Below, in pieces: positions 52,094 through 59,356 of a stretch of DNA of 64,000 bases. The stretch's first letter is position 1. Each line of letters begins with the position of its first letter. The DNA is from an uncultured Prevotellaceae bacterium (lineage in GTDB: Bacteria > Bacteroidota > Bacteroidia > Bacteroidales > Bacteroidaceae): NCBI GenBank assembly GCA_900318775.1, contig ONLY01000001.1, forward strand, positions 124,001-188,000. Direction: 5' to 3'. Both the position numbers and the translations under genes were made by a program. The notes under the pieces are model-generated. The model searched no databases. It was not told where the DNA came from and saw only the letters and a program-made list of their open reading frames with translations.

Positions 52094-53559
52094 AGAAACT
52101 TCACCCCATCATGTTGGCCGGTACGGGCAGTGATGTTGGCAAGAGTATTCTTGCTACAGCCTTGTGCCGTATCTTCTTGCAAGACGGTTATCATCCCGCT
52201 CCGTTCAAAGCACAGAACATGGCATTGAACTCGTACGCTACTCCGGAAGGGCTTGAGATAGGACGCGCACAGGCTGTGCAGGCTGAAGCGGCGGGTATCC
52301 CCTGCCATACAGATATGAATCCTCTGCTGCTGAAACCGCAGAGTGACCATACAAGCCAAGTAGTGTTGAACGGTAGGCCTATTGGTAACCGTGATGCCTA
52401 TGACTATTTTCGTAAAGAAGGCAGGGAAGAACTGCGGCATGAGGTGTGTGCCGCTTTCGACCGTTTGAACGCTTGTTACAACCCTGTTGTGATGGAGGGG
52501 GCAGGTAGCATTTCTGAGTTGAATCTGCGTGATAGTGACATCGTGAACATGCCGATGGCTCGCCATGCTAATGCGGATGTGATTGTTGTGGGCGATATTG
52601 ATAGAGGAGGAGTCTTTGCTTCGGTTTATGGCAGCATTGCGTTACAGCCCCCCGAAGACCGAGAGCGTATCAAGGGCATCATCATCAATAAGTTTCGTGG
52701 AGACTTGCGACTGTTTGATAATGGGCGGAAGATGTTAGAGAACTTGTGTGGAGTGCCGGTATTAGGTGTGGTTCCGTACTATAAAGATATTCACATTGAG
52801 GAGGAAGACAGTGTTGACCTTGCCAGCAAGTCGATGCAAGCTGAACGTGGCAAAGTGAATGTGGCTGTGGTGCTCTTGCGGCATCTTTCCAATTTCACCG
52901 ACTTCAATGTGCTGGAACGTGACCCGCGAGTGCATCTCTTCTATACAAACAATACGGAAGACCTCATGAAGAGTGACATTATCATTTTGCCCGGTTCTAA
53001 ATCGACCCTGAGCGACTTGTATGAGCTGCGGCGCAATGGTGTGGCACAAGCTATTATTCGGGCGCATCGCGAAGGAGCGACCGTTATGGGCATCTGTGGA
53101 GGCTATCAAATGATGGGTGTGGAAGTGTGTGACCCGCACCATGTGGAGGGGAATATAGAGCGTTTGCCTGGTTTAGGACTATTGCCCACCACAACAACCA
53201 TGTCGGGGGAAAAAGTGACGCGTCAAGTGACTTGTGAGTACGGCGCAGGCTATGAAATACACATGGGTGAGACTCGTCCTCTCGATGCGGCTCCTTCTCC
53301 TCTTCTGCATCTGAGCGACGGTGCAGAAGATGGTTATTTGGTAGATGAGCATTGCATGGGAACCTATGTGCATGGTATTCTCGATAACCCTTCCTTCATT
53401 GAGAAACTGCTGGCGCCTTTCAAGGACAAAATGGCGCAGACGGCGCAAACTTTCGACTATCACTCCTTTAAGGAGCAGCAGTACGACCTATTAGCAGCTC
53501 ATGTGCGTCAGTATATAAACTTAGACTTGCTCTACCAAATCTTGCAGAAGAATGATTGA
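52090..53559 (+). CDS. cbiP: Cobyric acid synthase CbiP/CobQ
   Basis: 489 residues, normal length. It amidates the b, d, e and g side chains of adenosylcobyrinate a,c-diamide using ATP and glutamine. N-terminal ATPase: GTGSDVGKS P-loop (11-19), FKAQNMALNSY (39-49), VVMEGAGSISELNL (133-146), DIDRGGVFAS (169-178). C-terminal glutaminase: nucleophile Cys336 in GICGGYQMMG, and YEIHMGET and TYVHGIL with candidate catalytic His. It overlaps cbiA (ATGA) and the next gene by 8 bases, so the late operon is translated as a coupled unit. Confidence 0.96.
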   Translation: MKKLHPIMLAGTGSDVGKSILATALCRIFLQDGYHPAPFKAQNMALNSYATPEGLEIGRAQAVQAEAAGIPCHTDMNPLLLKPQSDHTSQVVLNGRPIGNRDAYDYFRKEGREELRHEVCAAFDRLNACYNPVVMEGAGSISELNLRDSDIVNMPMARHANADVIVVGDIDRGGVFASVYGSIALQPPEDRERIKGIIINKFRGDLRLFDNGRKMLENLCGVPVLGVVPYYKDIHIEEEDSVDLASKSMQAERGKVNVAVVLLRHLSNFTDFNVLERDPRVHLFYTNNTEDLMKSDIIILPGSKSTLSDLYELRRNGVAQAIIRAHREGATVMGICGGYQMMGVEVCDPHHVEGNIERLPGLGLLPTTTTMSGEKVTRQVTCEYGAGYEIHMGETRPLDAAPSPLLHLSDGAEDGYLVDEHCMGTYVHGILDNPSFIEKLLAPFKDKMAQTAQTFDYHSFKEQQYDLLAAHVRQYINLDLLYQILQKND

Positions 53560-54535
53560 CGGACACGGTGATGACATCTATAGTTACGAAGGCATTCGAG
53601 TGAACTTCAGTTCTAACATTTATGCTCATGCTGACCTTTCGAAGTTGGAGGCGCACTTGTGCCGTCATATAGATGCCATTCGCTCCTATCCAGAACCTTC
53701 TGCCCGTTCGTTGGAGAAGGCAATAGCTCATGAGTGTGGCATTGATGCAGACGAGGTGCTGGTGGTCAGTGGTGCCACCGATGCCATCTACTTGATTGCA
53801 CAGGCTTTCCGTGACAGGAAGACATACTGCGTCTATCATCCCACGTTCTCTGAGTACGATGACGCATGTCAGCTATTTGGCTATGAAGAGCGTCCGGATG
53901 GTGCGCTTTGCTGGCTTTGCAACCCCAATAACCCGACAGGCCGAGTGGTGTCCAAGGACTTTATCAGAGAAGTTTCATCTGCGCATGAGATATTGGTGGT
54001 GGATCAGTCGTATGAGGACTATACGGATTATCCGCTGCCTCAGCCTGCTGATATGTTGTGTCAGGATAATACCATTCTGCTTCACTCCATGACCAAGCGG
54101 TACTGCATCCCCGGATTGCGCTTGGGATATATTACGGCACCAGCAGATATTATCCGCTCTCTGCGTCAGCAATATAGGCCTTGGGCCGTTAATGCACTTG
54201 CGATGGAAGCGGGCAAGTGGCTGCTTGAGAACAAGGTTCAACTCGTTCCTGATTTGAAGGCTTATCTGCAAGAGACCCAACGTCTTCGTCAGAACCTTTC
54301 TCGTCTTGCGGGTATCGAGTGCTTTGATACTCAGACAAATTTCTTCCTTTGTGCCATTCAGCCTTGTAGTGCCGCAGAACTGAAGGAGTATTTGGCTCGC
54401 GAACACGGCATTCTCATTCGTGATGCCTCTAATTTCCGAGGTCTCACACCTCATCACTTTCGCGTTGCAGCACAGACTTCCGAAGAGAATGATGCGCTAG
54501 TGGCTGCCATCGCTCAATTCCTTCAGCAAAGATGA
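53552..54535 (+). CDS. cobD: L-threonine-O-3-phosphate decarboxylase CobD-like aminotransferase-fold enzyme
   Basis: 327 residues, PLP-dependent fold type I. It resembles CobD, which makes (R)-1-amino-2-propanol phosphate for the nucleotide loop. Seen: VNFSSNIYAHADL (17-29), VVSGATDAIYLIAQAF (71-86), CNPNNPTG (123-130), VVDQSYEDY (149-157), the PLP lysine Lys182 in SMTKRYCIPGLRLGY, and the carboxylate Arg in HHFRVAAQT near the C-terminus. Its place between cbiP and cbiB supports CobD rather than histidinol-phosphate aminotransferase, a close relative. It overlaps both neighbours by a few bases. Confidence 0.88.
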   Translation: MIDGHGDDIYSYEGIRVNFSSNIYAHADLSKLEAHLCRHIDAIRSYPEPSARSLEKAIAHECGIDADEVLVVSGATDAIYLIAQAFRDRKTYCVYHPTFSEYDDACQLFGYEERPDGALCWLCNPNNPTGRVVSKDFIREVSSAHEILVVDQSYEDYTDYPLPQPADMLCQDNTILLHSMTKRYCIPGLRLGYITAPADIIRSLRQQYRPWAVNALAMEAGKWLLENKVQLVPDLKAYLQETQRLRQNLSRLAGIECFDTQTNFFLCAIQPCSAAELKEYLAREHGILIRDASNFRGLTPHHFRVAAQTSEENDALVAAIAQFLQQR

Positions 54536-55506
54536 TAGCACAAACTGACATATTGGTCTTGCTTGCAGGTTGGACACTCGACCTCTTTCTTGGTGATCCA
54601 TTGTGGATGCCGCATCCTGTCGTTTGGTTTGGCAGGATGATATCATGGGGAGAAAAACACCTCAATAAAGAACGGCATCGCAAATTGAAAGGGACGCTCC
54701 TGTCATCCTTCCTCGTCGTCTTTGTATGGGTGGCTACACGGGCGCTTCTCCGCTTCACTTCTTGCATTGCTGCCGACGTGGAGCTTTTCCATTCCACATT
54801 CCATGTTTCACTTTCCGTATTCTTCTCCATGCTCATCATCTTTTGGTGTCTTGCGGGCACTACCCTTATCCGAGAGGTTCGCCAGACCTTCCTTGCTGTA
54901 GACCGTTCCATAGAAGAAGGGCGCAGGCAGGTGGCTCGCATCGTAGGCCGTGATACAAGTGAATTGACGGCACAGGAGATTCGTACGGCAGCGCTTGAGA
55001 CTCTTGCCGAAAATTTGAGTGATGGTGTTATAGCCCCGCTTTTCTGGCTGGGCATTGGTGGCATTCCTGGCATGTTGGCTTACAAGATGGTGAACACGCT
55101 CGATTCAATGATAGGCTATCGTACCGAACGCTACCGTGACTTTGGATGTTTCGCGGCCCATCTTGATGATGTGGCAAACTATATTCCGGCCCGCCTTACG
55201 GCATTCCTTATGGTGTTGGCGTCAGGGCGTCTCTCTCTGCTGGGATTTGTGGTGAAGTATGGCCCTAAGCATGCCTCTCCCAATAGCGGTTATCCAGAAT
55301 CCGCCCTCGCTGGAATCTTGAATTGTCGCTTCGGCGGTCCTCACACCTATTTCGGTGAACTTTTCGAGAAGCCTTACATCGGAGAAAACGACCGTCTGCT
55401 TACGACGAAGGATATGCGTGCTTCCATTAGAATCAATAGAGTGGCAGAATGTTTGGCAATCATGCTGCTGCTTGCACTATATATTCTCAAGCAGATATTG
55501 ATATGA
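54532..55506 (+). CDS. cbiB: Adenosylcobinamide-phosphate synthase CbiB
   Basis: 324 residues, an inner-membrane enzyme joining aminopropanol phosphate to adenosylcobyric acid. The opening LDLFLGDPLWMPHPVVWFGRMI is a family signature, as are ENLSDGVIAPLFW around 164-176, YKMVNTLDSMIGYRTERYRDFG around 183-204 and SPNSGYPESALAGIL around 249-263. Hydrophobic stretches at about 57-76, 88-106, 168-185, 218-238 and 307-323 fit a multi-span protein. It overlaps cobD and cobU by ATGA-type junctions. Confidence 0.95.
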   Translation: MIAQTDILVLLAGWTLDLFLGDPLWMPHPVVWFGRMISWGEKHLNKERHRKLKGTLLSSFLVVFVWVATRALLRFTSCIAADVELFHSTFHVSLSVFFSMLIIFWCLAGTTLIREVRQTFLAVDRSIEEGRRQVARIVGRDTSELTAQEIRTAALETLAENLSDGVIAPLFWLGIGGIPGMLAYKMVNTLDSMIGYRTERYRDFGCFAAHLDDVANYIPARLTAFLMVLASGRLSLLGFVVKYGPKHASPNSGYPESALAGILNCRFGGPHTYFGELFEKPYIGENDRLLTTKDMRASIRINRVAECLAIMLLLALYILKQILI

Positions 55507-56009
55507 GAAAGATAATATTAATCACAGGTGGTCAGCGTTCGGGCAAAAGTCAATATGCTGAGCGTTTGGCTCTTACCCTCAGTCCTGCCCCCGTCTATGT
55601 AGCAACAGCTCATGTGTGGGACGAGGAGTTCCGTCAGCGTGTCATCAAGCATCAAGAACGGAGAGGTCCAGAATGGGGAAATATTGAAGAAGAGAAGTTT
55701 CTCAGTCGCCACGACCTCACAGGGCGTGTGGTGGTCATTGACTGCATTACCCTCTGGTGCACCAACTTCTTCTTTGAACTACAAGATGTGGACAAGGCCC
55801 TGGCAGCCCTCAAGGCTGAGTTCGACCGCTTTACTGATCAAGATGCTACCTTCATCTTCGTGACGAATGAAATTGGCTCTGGCGGTGTGAGCGAAAATGC
55901 CGTGCAGCGCAAGTTTACCGATTTGCAAGGGTGGATGAACCAGTATGTTGCCAAGTGTGCCGATGAGGTGGTGCTGATGGTGAGTGGCATCCCCGTGAAG
56001 ATAAAATAA
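55503..56009 (+). CDS. cobU: Adenosylcobinamide kinase / adenosylcobinamide-phosphate guanylyltransferase CobU
   Basis: 168 residues from MRKIILITGGQRSGKS; the longer upstream frame lies inside cbiB. P-loop GGQRSGKS (9-16), then VYVATAHVWDEEFRQRVIKHQERRGPEW with His50 as the probable GMP-accepting histidine, and FVTNEIGSGGVSENAVQRKFTD around 120-141. It phosphorylates adenosylcobinamide and then transfers GMP to form adenosylcobinamide-GDP. It overlaps cbiB by ATGA and is 14 bases before cobT. Confidence 0.95.
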   Translation: MRKIILITGGQRSGKSQYAERLALTLSPAPVYVATAHVWDEEFRQRVIKHQERRGPEWGNIEEEKFLSRHDLTGRVVVIDCITLWCTNFFFELQDVDKALAALKAEFDRFTDQDATFIFVTNEIGSGGVSENAVQRKFTDLQGWMNQYVAKCADEVVLMVSGIPVKIK

Positions 56010-56023
56010 ATCATATAGACTCT

Positions 56024-57070
56024 ATGAAACGATTTCATATACAAGCTCCCGATGAGGCTCTTCGCCCCATCATCCAGGCCAAGATAGACAACCTCAACAA
56101 GCCCAAAGGCTCTCTGGGACGCCTCGAAACGTTGGCCATGCAGATTTGTCTTGCCCAACAGACCTTGACCCCCTCGTTGGCGCATCCATGCCATTTGTTG
56201 CTGGGTGGTGACCATGGCATTGAGCGTGAAGGTGTGAGCGTGTCGCCCCGTGAGGTGACCTGGCAGCAAATGATTAACTTCACCAAAGGTGGTGGAGGAG
56301 TCAACATGTTCTGCCGTCAGCATGGTTTTCATCTGCGCATTGTGGATGTGGGTGTTGATTATGACCTCACTCATGTGGAAGGGATTATCGACAAGAAGGT
56401 GGCACGTGGCACGCGTAACTTCTTGCATGAGCCAGCCATGACGGCCGAGGAATATGATCGTACCTTGCAAGTGGGCATAGACCTTGCCAATGAGTGCTAT
56501 GCAGAGGGATGCAAGGTGCTCTGTATTGGCGAGATGGGCATAGCCAACACCTCTCCATCTTCCATATGGATGAGCCTCTTCTGCCATATTCCGTTGGATG
56601 AGTGCATCGGTGCGGGTGCGGGTCTGAATGCTGCTGGCATCAGCCACAAGCGTGACATTCTCCAGCATGCTCTTGAGCATTTCGGCAAGCAGATGCCTGC
56701 CCCCACAGCTGATGATGCTATCCGTTACTTTGGCGGCTTTGAGATGGTAGCGGCCATTGGAGCTATGCTCCGTGCGGCAGAGCTGAAGATGCTTGTCCTT
56801 GTCGATGGCTTCATCATGACCGCTTGTGCGTTGGCTGCCTGTCAGCTTCATCCTGAAACCCTGTCCTATATGATATTCGGTCATTGTGGCGACGAAAGCG
56901 GTCATCGCCGTATGCTTGATGCCCTTGCCGCAGAACCTCTCCTTTCATTGGGTCTGCGCTTGGGTGAAGGGACAGGGGCACTTTGTGCTTTCCCTATTCT
57001 TGATTCTGCTGCTCGCATGATGAACGAAATGAACAACTTTGACAATGCCAACATCACCAAGTACTTTTAA
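56024..57070 (+). CDS. cobT: Nicotinate-nucleotide-dimethylbenzimidazole phosphoribosyltransferase CobT
   Basis: 348 residues, normal length. It makes alpha-ribazole phosphate, the lower-ligand nucleotide. Signatures: KPKGSLGRLE (27-35), GGDHGIEREGVSVSP (61-75), KVLCIGEMGIANTSPSS with Glu170, GAGAGLNAAGISHKRDIL around 196-213, and the catalytic Glu315 in LRLGEGTGAL. The base used as lower ligand (DMB or another purine or phenol) cannot be read from the sequence. A short GCCCA/TGGGC hairpin separates it from cobS. Confidence 0.96.
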   Translation: MKRFHIQAPDEALRPIIQAKIDNLNKPKGSLGRLETLAMQICLAQQTLTPSLAHPCHLLLGGDHGIEREGVSVSPREVTWQQMINFTKGGGGVNMFCRQHGFHLRIVDVGVDYDLTHVEGIIDKKVARGTRNFLHEPAMTAEEYDRTLQVGIDLANECYAEGCKVLCIGEMGIANTSPSSIWMSLFCHIPLDECIGAGAGLNAAGISHKRDILQHALEHFGKQMPAPTADDAIRYFGGFEMVAAIGAMLRAAELKMLVLVDGFIMTACALAACQLHPETLSYMIFGHCGDESGHRRMLDALAAEPLLSLGLRLGEGTGALCAFPILDSAARMMNEMNNFDNANITKYF

Positions 57071-57104
57071 CCAGCCCATGCGCTGGGCGATTCTCTTTTA
57101 GCCT

Positions 57105-57866
57105 ATGCCCATCAAATATCACGAACGTATCTTTGCCTCCTTTATCTTCTTCACCAGAATCCCTTTCTGGCGGCTTCATCAGCCTCCAAAGGAAGCCTAC
57201 GCCACAGTAGTGGAGCATTGGCCTCTCACGGGCTGGCTTACGGGTGGCATCATGGCAGCGGCTCTCTTTGGCGCTTGCCACATTTTCCCGTTTCCTGTTG
57301 CTGTAGCCCTTGCCATTGTGGTGCGTCTGTTCGTGACAGGCGCCTTGCATGAAGACGGTCTTGCTGACTTCTTCGATGGTTTTGGTGGAGGAACCGACCG
57401 GCAGCGTATTCTTGTCATCATGAAGGACTCTCACATCGGCACCTACGGCGTGATAGCCCTCATCTTCTATTTCCTTCTTCTATGGGGCGTGCTTTGCTCC
57501 ATGCCGCCCATGACGGCGGTGTTTGCTATTCTTGCTGCAGATCCTGCTGCAAAGATGCTCTCCAGCCAGATTGTTAACTTCATGCCTTATGCTCGCCGTG
57601 AAGAAGATGCCAAAAACAAGACAGTCTATCGCCCCATTAGCATGGGGGCAACAGCCGGCCTAGCCGTGCAGGGACTGCTTCCCTCCATGCCTCTAATTGT
57701 ATTCACGGAGGTTACATGGTGGCTTGCGGTACTCGCTCCCATTCTCACCGTGGCTTTTCTCTTTCTCTTTGTTTGGCGGAAGCTGCACGGCTATACAGGT
57801 GATTGTTGCGGTGCTGTTTGCTTGATGGCTGAACTTTCTTTCTATCTGGCTGTATCACTCATGTAA
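57105..57866 (+). CDS. cobS: Adenosylcobinamide-GDP ribazoletransferase (cobalamin synthase) CobS
   Basis: 253 residues, polytopic inner-membrane enzyme joining adenosylcobinamide-GDP to alpha-ribazole (phosphate), the final assembly step. FTRIPF near 16-21, the acidic site HEDGLADFFDGFGGG around 83-97, MKDSHIGTYGVIAL around 106-119 and the C-terminal HGYTGDCCGAVCLMAELSFYLA are family hallmarks. It is the last gene of the late operon; copy D of the palindromic repeat follows 100 bases on. No separate ribazole phosphatase (CobC) is present in the window. Confidence 0.95.
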   Translation: MPIKYHERIFASFIFFTRIPFWRLHQPPKEAYATVVEHWPLTGWLTGGIMAAALFGACHIFPFPVAVALAIVVRLFVTGALHEDGLADFFDGFGGGTDRQRILVIMKDSHIGTYGVIALIFYFLLLWGVLCSMPPMTAVFAILAADPAAKMLSSQIVNFMPYARREEDAKNKTVYRPISMGATAGLAVQGLLPSMPLIVFTEVTWWLAVLAPILTVAFLFLFVWRKLHGYTGDCCGAVCLMAELSFYLAVSLM

Positions 57867-57967
57867 TTGCCGGTGGCGAGATGTGTGCATTTGCCGTATA
57901 GAAGGTCCATAAGTATCCGTTTTTCCGTTGCTTCTTGTGTGGAAACTCCACTGCTCATCAAGAAGCC

Positions 57968-58068
57968 CTTCCACGGCCTCAAAAACGGTCTGATTCACAC
58001 CGGCACCCTCGGTGTGACTCAGACCGGCACTACCGGTGTGACTCACACCGTTTTTGTGGTGCAGGAAG
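57968..58068. repeat. Palindromic intergenic repeat, copy D (three 17-bp units)
   Basis: Units lie at about 57986-58002 (CGGTCTGATTCACACCG, one change), 58010-58026 (CGGTGTGACTCAGACCG) and 58034-58050 (CGGTGTGACTCACACCG). Spacers GCACCCT and GCACTAC are in the reverse orientation to those of the other copies. The arms CTTCCACGGCCTCAAAAA (left) and TTTTTGTGGTGCAGGAAG (right) pair with few mismatches. It sits between the convergent cobS and tRNA-Met genes, where a bidirectional terminator would be useful. Confidence 0.85.
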
Positions 58069-58105
58069 CATGTCTTTTGAGATGTGCTGAACGGATGAAA
58101 AAAGA

Positions 58106-58139
58106 AAAAGCGGCAATGTCGAATGACACTGCCGCTTTT
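58106..58139 (-). terminator. Intrinsic terminator downstream of tRNA-Met
   Basis: A 15-base-pair stem (AAAAGCGGCA.TGTC / GACA.TGCCGCTTTT, one mismatch) with loop GAAT. On the minus strand it begins 3 bases after the tRNA 3' end and is followed by TTTTTCTTTTTTC. It is symmetrical enough to act on the cobS side as well. Confidence 0.85.
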
Positions 58140-58141
58140 CG

Positions 58142-58215
58142 TAGCGGGGGAGGGGCTCGAACCCTCGACCTCCGGATTATGAATCCGACGCTCTAACCAG
58201 CTGAGCTACCCCGCC
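58142..58215 (-). tRNA. tRNA-Met (anticodon CAT)
   Basis: The minus strand folds as a 74-base cloverleaf. The acceptor GGCGGGG pairs with CCCCGCT (one G-U at position 1-72), the D-stem is GCTC/GAGC, the anticodon stem TCGGA/TCCGG with loop TTCATAA, and the T-arm GAGGG-TTCGAGC-CCCTC; discriminator A. CCA is not encoded. The 1-72 pair and stems suit an elongator Met tRNA; a tRNA-Ile with modified CAT is the alternative. Confidence 0.92.
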
Positions 58216-58245
58216 ATCACTATGGACGTTTTCCTTTAGCGAGTG

Positions 58246-58276
58246 CAAAGGTAGCGCTTTTTCGACAACCGACAAA
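58246..58276 (-). promoter_or_regulatory. Promoter of tRNA-Met
   Basis: Minus-strand TTTG (58273-58276), 19 bases, TACCTTTG (58246-58253): a full match to the Bacteroidota consensus, about 30 bases before the tRNA 5' end. Confidence 0.7.
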
Positions 58277-58357
58277 GAATTTTGCAAGTTTTTTTGCGCA
58301 GGGAACTGAAAAAGTGAGAAAAAGGGGAATCCCCTTCGCTGTATGAACGAAATGTCG

Positions 58358-58365
58358 TACCTTTG
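58358..58365 (+). promoter_or_regulatory. -7 promoter element for fabI
   Basis: TACCTTTG lies 49 bases before the fabI ATG. The -33 region has no clear TTG. A short GGGGAATCCCC palindrome lies just upstream at 58324-58334. Confidence 0.5.
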
Positions 58366-58414
58366 CAGCCGATTTTAAGAAGGACTATAATATTCATAGG
58401 TAAAGAAACAAATT

Positions 58415-59278
58415 ATGGCTTACAATTTGCTAAAAGGTAAAAAGGGAATCATCTTTGGTGCATTGAACGACCAGTCCATCGCTTGGAAGGTGGCAGAGCG
58501 TGCCGTTGAAGAAGGTGCACAAATCGTGCTTACTAATACAGCTGTTGCTTGCCGCATGGGTACCATTGCGGAACTGGCAGAGAAGACAAACGCAACTGTG
58601 ATTGCTGCCGATGCTACCAGCGTGGATGACTTGGAAATGCTCTTCACTGAGGCACAGAAGGCTCTCGGCGGAAAGATTGACTTTGTGCTCCACTCATGCG
58701 CCATGAGCGCAAACATGCGCAAGAAGCGTACATACGATGACCTCGACTATAGCCTGCTCGACAAGACACTTGACATATCAGCAATCTCTTTCCACAAGAT
58801 GCTGCAGGTAGCTAAGAAGCTTGATACGCTGAACGAGAATGCCAGCGTGTTGGCGCTCACTTATGTGGCCAGCCACCGTACATTCTTCGGCTACAACGAT
58901 ATGGCTGACGCCAAGTCACTCCTTGAGTCTATCGCTCGTTCCTTCGGTTACATCTATGGCCGTGAGAAAGGCGTGCGCGTGAACACTATTAGCCAGTCTC
59001 CTACATACACGACAGCAGGTTCTGGCATCAAGGGCTTCGACGGTCTTTATGACTTCTCTGACCGCATGTCTCCTCTGGGTAACGCAAGCGCAGACGAGTG
59101 TGCAGACTACTGCATCGTGATGTTCTCAGACCTCACCAAAAAGGTGACTATGCAGACTCTCTTCCATGATGGCGGTTTCTCCAACATGGGTATGTCTCTG
59201 CGTGGCATGACTCAGTACAACAAATCCTTCATCGAGGAGAACACCGATAAGGAAACTGGTAAGATTATCTACGGATAA
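58415..59278 (+). CDS. fabI: Enoyl-[acyl-carrier-protein] reductase FabI
   Basis: 287 residues, a cytoplasmic short-chain dehydrogenase completing each round of fatty acid elongation with NADH. The divergent nucleotide motif GIIFGALNDQSIAWKVA (11-27) is typical of FabI, and the catalytic Tyr160 and Lys167 (YNDMADAK) have FabI's Y-x6-K spacing, with the conserved Tyr150 ten residues before. SVLALTYVAS and VRVNTISQSPTYTTAGSGI follow the family pattern. Length is slightly above E. coli FabI because of the C-terminal tail. It is monocistronic with its own promoter and terminator. Confidence 0.95.
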   Translation: MAYNLLKGKKGIIFGALNDQSIAWKVAERAVEEGAQIVLTNTAVACRMGTIAELAEKTNATVIAADATSVDDLEMLFTEAQKALGGKIDFVLHSCAMSANMRKKRTYDDLDYSLLDKTLDISAISFHKMLQVAKKLDTLNENASVLALTYVASHRTFFGYNDMADAKSLLESIARSFGYIYGREKGVRVNTISQSPTYTTAGSGIKGFDGLYDFSDRMSPLGNASADECADYCIVMFSDLTKKVTMQTLFHDGGFSNMGMSLRGMTQYNKSFIEENTDKETGKIIYG

Positions 59279-59309
59279 ACAGTATTTGTTTATCTATAGC
59301 AATAAACAA

Positions 59310-59344
59310 AGAAACGGCTGCTCCATGATGGGGCAGCCGTTTCT
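59310..59344. terminator. Bidirectional intrinsic terminator between fabI and the convergent gene
   Basis: AGAAACGGCTGCTCC pairs with GGGGCAGCCGTTTCT over 15 positions (one G-T) around loop ATGAT. It lies between the fabI stop and the stop of the convergent 1263-residue gene. T-rich bases follow on the plus strand (GTTATCTTTGTCTT). Confidence 0.85.
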
Positions 59345-59356
59345 GTTATCTTTGTC

